Below are positions 6,201-12,051 of a DNA stretch of 12,051 bases, piece by piece. The stretch's first letter is position 1. Each line of letters opens with the position of its first letter. Both the position numbers and the translations under genes were made by a program. The DNA comes from Chloroflexota bacterium (GTDB lineage: Bacteria; Chloroflexota; Dehalococcoidia; DSTF01; JACRBR01): assembly GCA_025355835.1 (NCBI GenBank), contig JANXYW010000160.1, positions 1-12,051 of the forward strand, written 5' to 3'. Below the pieces are notes generated by a model. That model did not search any database, was not told the origin of the DNA, and saw nothing but the letters and a program-made list of their open reading frames with translations.

Positions 6201-6206
6201 TATCAT
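6201..6206 (+). promoter_or_regulatory. candidate -10 box for the GNAT gene
   Basis: TATCAT (4 of 6 to TATAAT) about 27 nt ahead of the ATG at 6233. No convincing -35 is seen. It sits in the 128-nt divergent gap shared with the LLM promoter. Confidence 0.25.
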
Positions 6207-6232
6207 CGCACTCACGATTGGAGCATCGCCGA

Positions 6233-7150
6233 ATGTCCACTACGCAGAAGATCACGTTCCGGTCGATGACGCAGGCGGACCTCGCGCCGGCCCTCTACAT
6301 CCGCAAGGCGGCGATGGAGTCCATCGCCACGTCCCAGCAATTTGGCTGGACGCCGGCTGCCCCGCGCACCAACGAACACCTATTGAACACCGATCCCGAC
6401 GGCTGCGTGGTCGCGGAGATCGATGGCTTGATCGTCGGCTTCGCCCAGGCCCTACAGCGCGGCGATATCTGGTTTCTGGCGCAACTCTTCGTGCAGCCAG
6501 AAGTGCACGGCATGGGCATCGGCGCCGGCCTGCTCGGCCTCGCGCAACAGTACGGGCGCGACAACGGCGCACGCGTCTTCTCCGTTATTTCGACGGCGCA
6601 GCCCGTGTCGCAATCGCTGTATATGCGGCACGGAATGTTCGCCTTCGCCATCGGCTATCGCATGTCGGGCGATCTTGAGCCGCTGCTCAAGTTGCCCGAG
6701 CCCGACGCCAACAAGAAGCGGATTGTCGATTGCTCCGGTTGGCAGGACCGCATCGCGGATATGGATCGTGAGCTGTTCGGTGCGGAGCGGCGCCAGGACC
6801 ACGCGGCGTACATCGCGGGCGGCGTCTCCGTTGGCGACGTGACGTCGTTTGGAGTGACGCGCGATGGCGCGCTTGCCGGGTACGGGTACTCCATCGCCGA
6901 CGGCGGCATCATCGCCCCTCTCGCCGCGTACGAGCCGGCGGACCAGCTGCCACTTCTCCGCATGGGCGCCGAGTGGCTGCTCGATCACGAGGTCGGCACG
7001 GGCAACATCCTCGTGATGTCGCACAACGCTACGATCATGACGGCGCTGCTCGCCGCCGGCTGGCGCATCGGGAGCTGGACGTTCCTGATGGCATCGGAGC
7101 AGTTCGGCCAGTTCGATCGCTACCACCCCGCGGGCGGTGTGCTGCTGTAG
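6233..7150 (+). CDS. GNAT-family acetyltransferase, apparently with two GNAT domains
   Basis: A 305-residue cytoplasmic protein. The N-terminal GNAT domain (about 5-160) opens with ITFRSMTQADLAPALYI and carries the acetyl-CoA loop in VQPEVHGMGIGAGLLGLA (87-104), where the usual Arg/Gln of R/Q-x-x-G-x-G is His92. A following YMRHGM segment fits the late GNAT strand-helix. The second half (about 165-300) is more divergent: GALAGYGYSIADGGIIAPLAAYEP and a helix LRMGAEWLL resemble the second domain of tandem GNAT proteins (Acetyltransf_18 type), but this is uncertain. Substrate unknown. ATG at 6233 is preferred over an in-frame TTG at 6218 because GGAG (6220-6223) sits nine bases before it. Transcribed alone or weakly linked to glcDEF, 198 nt downstream. 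Confidence 0.78.
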   Translation: MSTTQKITFRSMTQADLAPALYIRKAAMESIATSQQFGWTPAAPRTNEHLLNTDPDGCVVAEIDGLIVGFAQALQRGDIWFLAQLFVQPEVHGMGIGAGLLGLAQQYGRDNGARVFSVISTAQPVSQSLYMRHGMFAFAIGYRMSGDLEPLLKLPEPDANKKRIVDCSGWQDRIADMDRELFGAERRQDHAAYIAGGVSVGDVTSFGVTRDGALAGYGYSIADGGIIAPLAAYEPADQLPLLRMGAEWLLDHEVGTGNILVMSHNATIMTALLAAGWRIGSWTFLMASEQFGQFDRYHPAGGVLL

Positions 7151-7211
7151 CATCGTCTCGATCGAATTCGCGCGCGGAGAGAGGTCATACGACGAGAGAG
7201 TGTGCCACGCC

Positions 7212-7247
7212 CGTCCGGCTTCGCCGGACGCACAGCCGGGGACGGCT
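7212..7247. repeat. two adjacent hairpins between the GNAT gene and glcD
   Basis: CGTCCGGC (7212-7219) pairs with GCCGGACG (7223-7230) around TTC. Four bases on, AGCCG (7234-7238) pairs with CGGCT (7243-7247) around GGGA. The heptamer GCCACGC occurs on either side (7204-7210 and 7249-7255). No T-run follows. They may protect the GNAT transcript's 3' end or be repeat debris. Confidence 0.6.
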
Positions 7248-7323
7248 ATGCCACGCGCCTCGCGTCTCATTCGTGGAGAGCTTCTCAAACTCGAGGCTCC
7301 TATCTCGCCCTTCCCCACAGTCC

Positions 7324-7329
7324 TATACT
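7324..7329 (+). promoter_or_regulatory. candidate -10 box for glcDEF
   Basis: TATACT (5 of 6 to TATAAT) lies 19 nt before the glcD ATG. The start point would be near 7336, at the ribosome-binding site, so the leader would be very short. No good -35 is seen at 7301-7306. ATACTGGATG here is identical to 667-676 in front of the korAB operon. Confidence 0.35.
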
Positions 7330-7348
7330 GGATGCTGGAGAGCGATCG

Positions 7349-8845
7349 ATGTCCGCAGCCGCAACGTCCAACGCGCAGGAGCAGGCAAACGACGGCGTCA
7401 TGCCGCAGGTTGTGCGTGAGTTGGTGCGCGCGCTTGGTCGCGAACGTGTGCTGTCGACGCCAGAAGAGCTGATCGCGTTCGAGTACGACGGGACGATCGA
7501 GCGCGGGAAGCCGCAGGCGGTCGTGTTTCCTGAATCGACCGAGCAGGTTTCTGCCGCGGTGCGGATCGCTCATCGATTCGACGTGCCGGTTATCCCGCGC
7601 GGCGCGGGTACGGGGCTCAGCGGCGGCGCTGTCGCCACGATCGGCGGCGTCGTGATCGCGCTTACGCGGATGAAACGCGTGCTCGAGATCGACGTGGCGA
7701 ACCGGCTGGCGGTCGTCGAGCCGGGTGTTGTGAATCTCGATCTGAGCAAAGCCGCTGCACCGCACGGGCTCTACTACGCGCCTGATCCTTCGAGTCAGCG
7801 CGCTTGCACGATCGGTGGCAACGTCGCCGAGAACGCAGGCGGCCCGCATTGTCTTGCGTACGGAGCGACGACGAACCATGTGCTGGGCGCGGAGATCGTG
7901 CTCGCCGACGGCGAGGTCGCATGGCTCGGCGGCACGACGCGCGATGTCGCGGGGTACGATCTGATCGGCGCGTTTGTCGGATCCGAAGGCACGCTGGCGA
8001 TCGCCACGAAGATCGTCGTGCGGCTGATGAAGCTCCCCGAGTCGACCCGCACGCTGCTCGCCATTTTCGATACGGTCGACGACGCGAGTAACTCCGTATC
8101 GGCGATCATCGCCGCGGGCATACTGCCATCCGCGCTCGAGATGATGGATCGCAACATCATCGCCGCCGTCGAGCCCGTGATTCATGCGGGCTACCCGCTC
8201 GACGCCGAGGCGGTGCTGCTGATCGAGGTGGACAGCCTGGAGGAAGGCACCGTCGAGCAGGCCGAGGCGATCGAGAAGCTCTGCAGCGCGAACAATGCCC
8301 GCGAAGTGCGCCTCGCCGTCGCGCAGCCAGATCGCGAGCGGTTGTGGGCCGGGCGCAAGACTTCGATCAGCGCGCTCGGCCGCCTCTACCCGAACTACTA
8401 CGTGCTCGATGGTGTCGTGCCGCGCACCAAGCTCGTCGAGGTGCTGCGTAAGACGTACGCGATCGCCGAGCGCTACGGCCTCGCCGTCGCGAACGTCTTC
8501 CACGCCGGCGATGGGAACCTGCACCCGAACTTGCTGTTCGACGAGCGCGATCCCGGCGCGACTGCGCGCGTGCTCGACGCCGGCGCGGAGATCATGCGCG
8601 TGTGCGTCGATGCCGGTGGAAGCATCACCGGCGAACACGGTGTCGGGTTGGAGAAGCGCGACTTTATCGCGTGGATCTTCGGGCCGGACGATCTGGCGGC
8701 GATGGCGAAGCTCAAGCCGGCGTTCAACGCGGGCGAGCGCTACAACCCGTGCAAGGCGTTTCCGACGCACAAAGGCTGCGGCGAAGTGCGCCAGGCGCAC
8801 ATCCAGCGGACTGCCGGCGCGATCGGCACTGATATTTATGTCTAG
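7349..8845 (+). CDS. glcD: glycolate oxidase subunit GlcD (FAD-linked 2-hydroxyacid dehydrogenase)
   Basis: A 498-residue flavoprotein, essentially the length of E. coli GlcD. The PCMH-type FAD-binding domain carries PRGAGTGLSGGA (83-94) and CTIGGNVAENAGGPHC (from C153). The C-terminal FAD-linked oxidase domain carries HAGDGNLHPN (385-394) and SITGEHGVGLEKR (425-437), whose histidines bind metal or substrate in the family. It oxidises glycolate (or D-lactate or another 2-hydroxyacid) to the 2-oxoacid, passing electrons to GlcE/GlcF and the quinone pool. ATG at 7349 is preferred because GGAG (7337-7340) lies eight bases upstream; the open frame back to 7202 lacks family sequence. The ATG of glcE lies inside its last codons, an 8-nt overlap. 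Substrate is inferred from the three-gene arrangement; D-lactate is the main alternative. Confidence 0.92.
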   Translation: MSAAATSNAQEQANDGVMPQVVRELVRALGRERVLSTPEELIAFEYDGTIERGKPQAVVFPESTEQVSAAVRIAHRFDVPVIPRGAGTGLSGGAVATIGGVVIALTRMKRVLEIDVANRLAVVEPGVVNLDLSKAAAPHGLYYAPDPSSQRACTIGGNVAENAGGPHCLAYGATTNHVLGAEIVLADGEVAWLGGTTRDVAGYDLIGAFVGSEGTLAIATKIVVRLMKLPESTRTLLAIFDTVDDASNSVSAIIAAGILPSALEMMDRNIIAAVEPVIHAGYPLDAEAVLLIEVDSLEEGTVEQAEAIEKLCSANNAREVRLAVAQPDRERLWAGRKTSISALGRLYPNYYVLDGVVPRTKLVEVLRKTYAIAERYGLAVANVFHAGDGNLHPNLLFDERDPGATARVLDAGAEIMRVCVDAGGSITGEHGVGLEKRDFIAWIFGPDDLAAMAKLKPAFNAGERYNPCKAFPTHKGCGEVRQAHIQRTAGAIGTDIYV

Positions 8846-10145
8846 CACGACGACAGCCAGCCACGTCGACGATTTCTGCGCTGCGGTTAGGCCGCTTCTA
8901 GCCTCAGATCAGCTTCAGATCGACGAATCCAGCGCGCTCGAAGTTGGCGGACTCGCGCCTAAGGCCATCGTCGTACCGAGTAGCATCGAGCAGATTCAGC
9001 GGGTCCTATCCGAAGCGGTAATTCACGTTGTCAGCGTCATTCCGATCGGCGGAGGTACGCACCTCGGCGTTGGCAACGTGCCGTCGTCATACGATGTCGC
9101 GCTTTCGCTCGCGCGGATGCATCGCATCATCGCGCACGAGCCGGCCGATCTTACGGTGACCGTCGAGCCGGGTTTGCGCATCGACGATCTTCAGCGCGCG
9201 CTCGCGGTGCACGGACAGTTTCTCCCGCTCGATCCGGCTTGCGAAGCCGCATCGACGATCGGCGGTGTGCTCGCCTTGAACGCGTACGGGCCGCGGCGGC
9301 ATGCGTTCGGGACGGCGCGCGACTGGCTGATCGGCACGCGCGTCGTGCACGCCGACGGTTCGCTGAGCAAGTCCGGCGGGCGCGTCGTGAAGAACGTGAC
9401 CGGCTACGACATGCACAAGCTGTATGTTGGCTCGCTCGGAACGTTGGGCGTCCTCGTCGAGGCCACGCTGAAAGTCGCGCCGCTGCCGGACAGCGAATCG
9501 ACGCTGGCGATCGGCTCCCGATCCGCCGCGCACGGCGCCGAACTGATCCTTGCGGCGCACGACGCAGGGCTGGCTCTGCACGCAGCCGAGTTGCTGTCGC
9601 CACCGGCGACTCATGCGGTGCTCGGTCAGTCGAGCTGGTGCGCGTTGATGCGCGTCGCTGGTGGCGCGGGCGCTGTGGCGCGCAGTCTGCGCGAAATCGA
9701 CCACGCCGCGACGGTCGCTGGCGCTGCGATCGAGACGCTCGAGTCGTCGACGGCGTGGGATGCCTGGAGTACGACGTTCCGTCCGCGGGGACTGGCACTG
9801 CGGATCAGCGTGATGCCGTCGCGCGTGGGCGAAACGATGCAGGTGCTGGATCGACGGTTGACCGGCGGCAGCGCGCAGCTCTCCGCGACCGTGACGACGG
9901 GACTGATTCGAGCGAGTCTCGACGCCAGCTCCGATGGCCAGGCACTTGCCGTCATCAATGCCGCGAGCGAGGTGGCGGCGCAGTTCGATGGCTCGATGGT
10001 CATCGACGCGGCGCCGGCAGCGGTCAAGCGCGGCATCGACGTCTTCGGACCGACGCGATCGGACTTTGCGATCATGAAGCGGCTCAAGGACGAGTTCGAT
10101 CCGAAACGGATCCTGTCGCCTGGCCGATTCGTGGGGAGGTTGTAG
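8838..10145 (+). CDS. glcE: glycolate oxidase subunit GlcE (FAD-binding subunit)
   Basis: A 435-residue PCMH-type FAD-binding protein, longer than E. coli GlcE (about 350). Motifs: IGGGTHLGVGN (70-80), TIGGVLALNAYGPRRHAFG around 135-153, and the GlcE hallmark GRVVKNVTGYDMHKLY (181-196; usual form KNVxGYD). A C-terminal FDPKRILSPGRF is typical of this oxidase superfamily. The extra length lies in the middle and C-terminal cap region. It works with GlcD and GlcF in a membrane-associated complex. The ATG at 8838 overlaps the glcD stop by 8 nt with no clear ribosome-binding site, so translation is probably coupled to glcD. The same frame is open back to 8295 inside glcD, but that part is antifamily, Arg/Ser-rich shadow. 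Its TAG stop overlaps the GTG of glcF by one base. Confidence 0.9.
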   Translation: MSSTTTASHVDDFCAAVRPLLASDQLQIDESSALEVGGLAPKAIVVPSSIEQIQRVLSEAVIHVVSVIPIGGGTHLGVGNVPSSYDVALSLARMHRIIAHEPADLTVTVEPGLRIDDLQRALAVHGQFLPLDPACEAASTIGGVLALNAYGPRRHAFGTARDWLIGTRVVHADGSLSKSGGRVVKNVTGYDMHKLYVGSLGTLGVLVEATLKVAPLPDSESTLAIGSRSAAHGAELILAAHDAGLALHAAELLSPPATHAVLGQSSWCALMRVAGGAGAVARSLREIDHAATVAGAAIETLESSTAWDAWSTTFRPRGLALRISVMPSRVGETMQVLDRRLTGGSAQLSATVTTGLIRASLDASSDGQALAVINAASEVAAQFDGSMVIDAAPAAVKRGIDVFGPTRSDFAIMKRLKDEFDPKRILSPGRFVGRL

Positions 10146-11446
10146 TGGACGCGACGGTCGGTCACGCGCACGCCCCAACGACGCTCAGCGAAGATATCGC
10201 GCGTTGTGTGCACTGCGGCTTCTGCCTGCAGGCGTGCCCCACGTACATCGAACTCGGCATGGAGACGGACTCGCCACGCGGACGCATCGCCCTGATCGAT
10301 GCGATGTCTACGGGTAGGGCGCAGCCGACGCCGGCGCTCCTCGGGCATCTCGATCTCTGTCTACAGTGCCGCGCGTGCGAGACCGCGTGTCCGTCGGGCG
10401 TCGCCTTCGGGCGCATCATGGAAGAAGGCCGCGCGATGGCCGTCGAGAGCGGCGCGCGGCCGCAATCGTGGGCGCTGCGCATCCACGCGATGCGCCAGGT
10501 GCTGCCGCATCCGAAACGCCTCGGCGCCTTGATGGCCGGGTTGCGCATGTATCAGCGCTCGCCGGTGCGCGCGATTATCCGTCGTACGGGCGTGCTGGCG
10601 CGCGTCTCCGCTGATCTCGACGCCGCAGAACGCTCGCTGCCGGAGGTGGCGAGCGCGTCGTTCGTGCAGCCACAGCAACCCGCCGGACTGACGAAGTCCG
10701 TCGCGATGCTCACCGGATGCGTGATGCCGCATCTGTATTCGCGCACACACGAGGCGACCGTGCGCGTGCTCAATCGTCTCGGCTATCGGGTGATCTTTCC
10801 GGAGGCGCAAACGTGCTGCGGGGCGTTGAACTTGCACGGCGGCGATCGCGTGTTCGCGCGCGACTTGGCGCGGCGCAACATCGATGCGTTTCTCGATGCC
10901 AACGTCGAGGCTGTGATCGTGAACTCTGCCGGATGCGGCTCGACGATGAAGGAGTACGATCATCTGCTCGCTGGCGATGTGCGCTATGCCGAGCGCGCGC
11001 GTCAGTTCACGAGCATCACGAAGGATGTTCTGGAGTTCGTCGCCGAGCACGATCTGGGTGCGCTGGGCGAAGTACGGGCGACGGTGACATATCAGGACTC
11101 GTGCCACCTCGTGCACGGGCAGAAGGTCGCGACGGCGCCGCGCCGCATCATGAAGGCGATTCCCGGGATCGATCTTCGGGAGCTCGCTGCGCCGGATCGA
11201 TGCTGCGGCAGCGCAGGGCTCTACAACCTCGTGCAGCGGAAGATGGCGAACCAACTGCTGTCGACCAAGATGGATGATGTCGCCGCGACGTCGGCGACGG
11301 TGATCGCAACCGCGAACCCCGGCTGCATGATGCAGCTTGAAGCCGGCGTGCGGCAGCGCGACATGCGCACGCGCGTCGTGCACGTGATCGAGTTGCTGGA
11401 TGAGGCGATGTCTGCGCGCGAGTCGGGTGCTGGCGGCGTTGGTTAG
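10145..11446 (+). CDS. glcF: glycolate oxidase iron-sulfur subunit GlcF
   Basis: A 433-residue protein. Two [4Fe-4S] ferredoxin motifs lie near the N-terminus: C21-V-H-C24-G-F-C27-L-Q-A-C31-P and C72-L-Q-C75-R-A-C78-E-T-A-C82-P. Two CCG domains follow: C192 (TGCVMPHLY) with C224-C225-G226 (TCCGALNLHGG), and C320 (DSCHLVHGQ) with C353-C354-G355 (DRCCGSAGLYN). This layout is that of GlcF, LutA-related and heterodisulfide-reductase-D-like proteins. It carries electrons from GlcD/GlcE towards quinone; no transmembrane helix is seen. Start GTG at 10145 overlaps the glcE stop (TAGTG), with GGAGG at 10135-10139 five bases upstream. A longer open frame back to 9239 is a shadow of glcE. No transporter, malate synthase or glcC-type regulator lies alongside. 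Confidence 0.92.
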   Translation: MDATVGHAHAPTTLSEDIARCVHCGFCLQACPTYIELGMETDSPRGRIALIDAMSTGRAQPTPALLGHLDLCLQCRACETACPSGVAFGRIMEEGRAMAVESGARPQSWALRIHAMRQVLPHPKRLGALMAGLRMYQRSPVRAIIRRTGVLARVSADLDAAERSLPEVASASFVQPQQPAGLTKSVAMLTGCVMPHLYSRTHEATVRVLNRLGYRVIFPEAQTCCGALNLHGGDRVFARDLARRNIDAFLDANVEAVIVNSAGCGSTMKEYDHLLAGDVRYAERARQFTSITKDVLEFVAEHDLGALGEVRATVTYQDSCHLVHGQKVATAPRRIMKAIPGIDLRELAAPDRCCGSAGLYNLVQRKMANQLLSTKMDDVAATSATVIATANPGCMMQLEAGVRQRDMRTRVVHVIELLDEAMSARESGAGGVG

Positions 11447-11534
11447 CACGCGCGGGAGTCGTGGTCGCGCGCACACCGGGCCGGCTGTGATCCGCCGTGG
11501 AGTCGCCGCCGCGGTCGCATCGCCGCCATTGGAA

Positions 11535-11573
11535 CCGCCTCGCGATACGAAGAGGCGGCCACGTGGGGCCGCC
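11535..11573. repeat. two mutually exclusive hairpins between glcF and the PfkB gene
   Basis: CCGCCTC (11535-11541) can pair with GAGGCGG (11552-11558). Alternatively GGCGGCC (11554-11560) pairs with GGCCGCC (11567-11573). Both use 11554-11558, so only one can form at a time. On the minus strand the second stem directly follows GTAG, which contains the TAG stop of the PfkB gene. It may act at the 3' ends of both convergent transcripts; no clear T-run is present. The rest of the gap, 11447-11534, shows nothing specific. Confidence 0.6.
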
Positions 11574-11574
11574 C

Positions 11575-12051
11575 CTACTGTGCCGGCGGTAGGCTAGCGG
11601 CGCCGAGCTTCGCGCGCATAAGGTCCGCTAGTGACACTTCTGGTCTTGCGCCGAAGTGGCTGATGATCTCGGCGGCGGCGATGCTGGCGATGCGGCCGCA
11701 CTTCGCGGCGTCCATGCCCTGCGTTAGGCCGTAGAGGAAGCCTGCTGCGTACAAATCGCCCGCGCCCGTCGTGTCAACGACACGCGCGACGGGCTCCGCG
11801 TCGAGCACGTGGACTTCGTCCTTCGTCGCGATCACCGAGCCGAGTGCGCCGCGCGTGAGCGCGGCGATCTCGCAGTGTCCGCGCACCTTCTGTAGCGCGT
11901 CGTCGAAGTGATCGACCTGATACAGCGACATGATCTCGATTTCGTTGGCGAAGAGCACATCGACGTGCCCTGCGACGAGGTCGAGAAACTCCGCGCGGTG
12001 GCGCTCGACGCAGAACGGATCGGAGAGCGTCAGCGATACGCGGCGACCGGC
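11575..12051 (-). CDS. PfkB-family carbohydrate/nucleoside kinase, C-terminal part (cut by window edge)
   Basis: The frame is open from the right edge (12051) to a TAG at 11575-11577, giving the last 158 residues. PfkB signature 2 is intact: VDTTGAGDLYAAGFLYG, with the catalytic-base aspartate of DTTGAGD. Upstream are LSDPFCVERHR, VLFANEIEI (substrate-domain strand and NxxE-like region) and ALTRGALGS, the nucleotide-binding TxGxxG. The family phosphorylates ribose, fructose, other sugars, adenosine or inosine with ATP. SDPFCVERHRAEFLDLV and LFANEIEIMSLY recall adenosine-kinase-like members of bacteria, so adenosine kinase is my first guess, with ribokinase or fructokinase as alternatives. The N-terminal part with signature 1 lies beyond the window. 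Convergent with glcF across 128 nt. Confidence 0.9.
   Translation of the reverse strand, partial: AGRRVSLTLSDPFCVERHRAEFLDLVAGHVDVLFANEIEIMSLYQVDHFDDALQKVRGHCEIAALTRGALGSVIATKDEVHVLDAEPVARVVDTTGAGDLYAAGFLYGLTQGMDAAKCGRIASIAAAEIISHFGARPEVSLADLMRAKLGAASLPPAQ

Noticed and set aside
7202..7348. Longer GlcD starting at 7202
   Set aside because: The added residues span two intergenic hairpins and match nothing in the family. GGAG precedes the ATG at 7349 at normal spacing.
8295..8837. Longer GlcE reading back into glcD
   Set aside because: The added part is a Ser/Arg-rich out-of-frame reading of glcD; GlcE family sequence begins after 8838.
6452..8848. A 798-codon open frame on the minus strand across the GNAT gene and glcD
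   Set aside because: It is antisense to two genes with clear family motifs, is rich in Arg, His and Asp as expected of high-GC shadow frames, and has no recognisable domain.
9239..10144. Longer GlcF reading back into glcE
   Set aside because: Arg-rich shadow. GGAGG five bases before the GTG at 10145 and the TAGTG overlap fix the start.

Overview
The window is high-GC bacterial chromosome (coding parts look to be in the mid-60s % GC) carrying eleven recognisable protein genes, one of them cut by the right edge. A CoA-dependent 2-oxoacid:ferredoxin oxidoreductase (KorA with the gamma domain fused in front), an F420-type luciferase-like oxidoreductase of the Rv3520c kind, small CBS-domain proteins and a three-subunit glycolate oxidase suggest a Chloroflexota-like or actinobacterial organism. 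I lean to Chloroflexota, but this is an impression from gene content and intergenic repeats, not a phylogeny. No tRNA, rRNA, CRISPR array, transposase or phage gene was seen.

Layout. 1-370: a lower-GC left edge with a doubtful ORF fragment, then an intergenic stretch of small repeats. 368-604 (minus): a stand-alone Lrp/AsnC ligand-binding (RAM) domain. 848-4810 (plus): a tight operon, CBS-pair protein, korA, korB, zinc-ribbon + CBS-pair protein. 4811-5078: a hairpin-rich gap between convergent genes. 5079-6104 (minus): the F420-dependent LLM enzyme. 6233-7150 (plus): a GNAT-fold protein that appears to have two acetyltransferase domains. 7349-11446 (plus): glcD-glcE-glcF, with overlapping start/stop codons. 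11575-12051 (minus, partial): a PfkB-family sugar/nucleoside kinase.

How the genes work together. KorAB interconverts 2-oxoglutarate (or a related 2-oxoacid) and its acyl-CoA with ferredoxin as electron partner. The two CBS proteins bracketing it in one transcription unit look like adenylate-sensing partners, and the divergent RAM protein could sense an amino acid. This would be a nutrient- and energy-sensing module around one enzyme; the regulatory part is inference. GlcDEF is a membrane-associated flavin/FeS oxidase that takes glycolate (or a similar 2-hydroxyacid) to the 2-oxoacid.

Most notable observations. (1) All eleven recognised genes stop with TAG, odd for a high-GC genome where TGA usually dominates. 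(2) Two 29-nt hairpin units at 4892-4920 and 5031-5059 lie in inverted orientation with a compensatory base-pair change and a TTYA loop, like a REP/BIME pair. (3) The last 26 nt of korA are repeated 62 nt downstream, with a related hairpin between the copies. (4) Two nucleotide-sensor candidates flank KorAB. I did not see a clearly new defence or mobile system.
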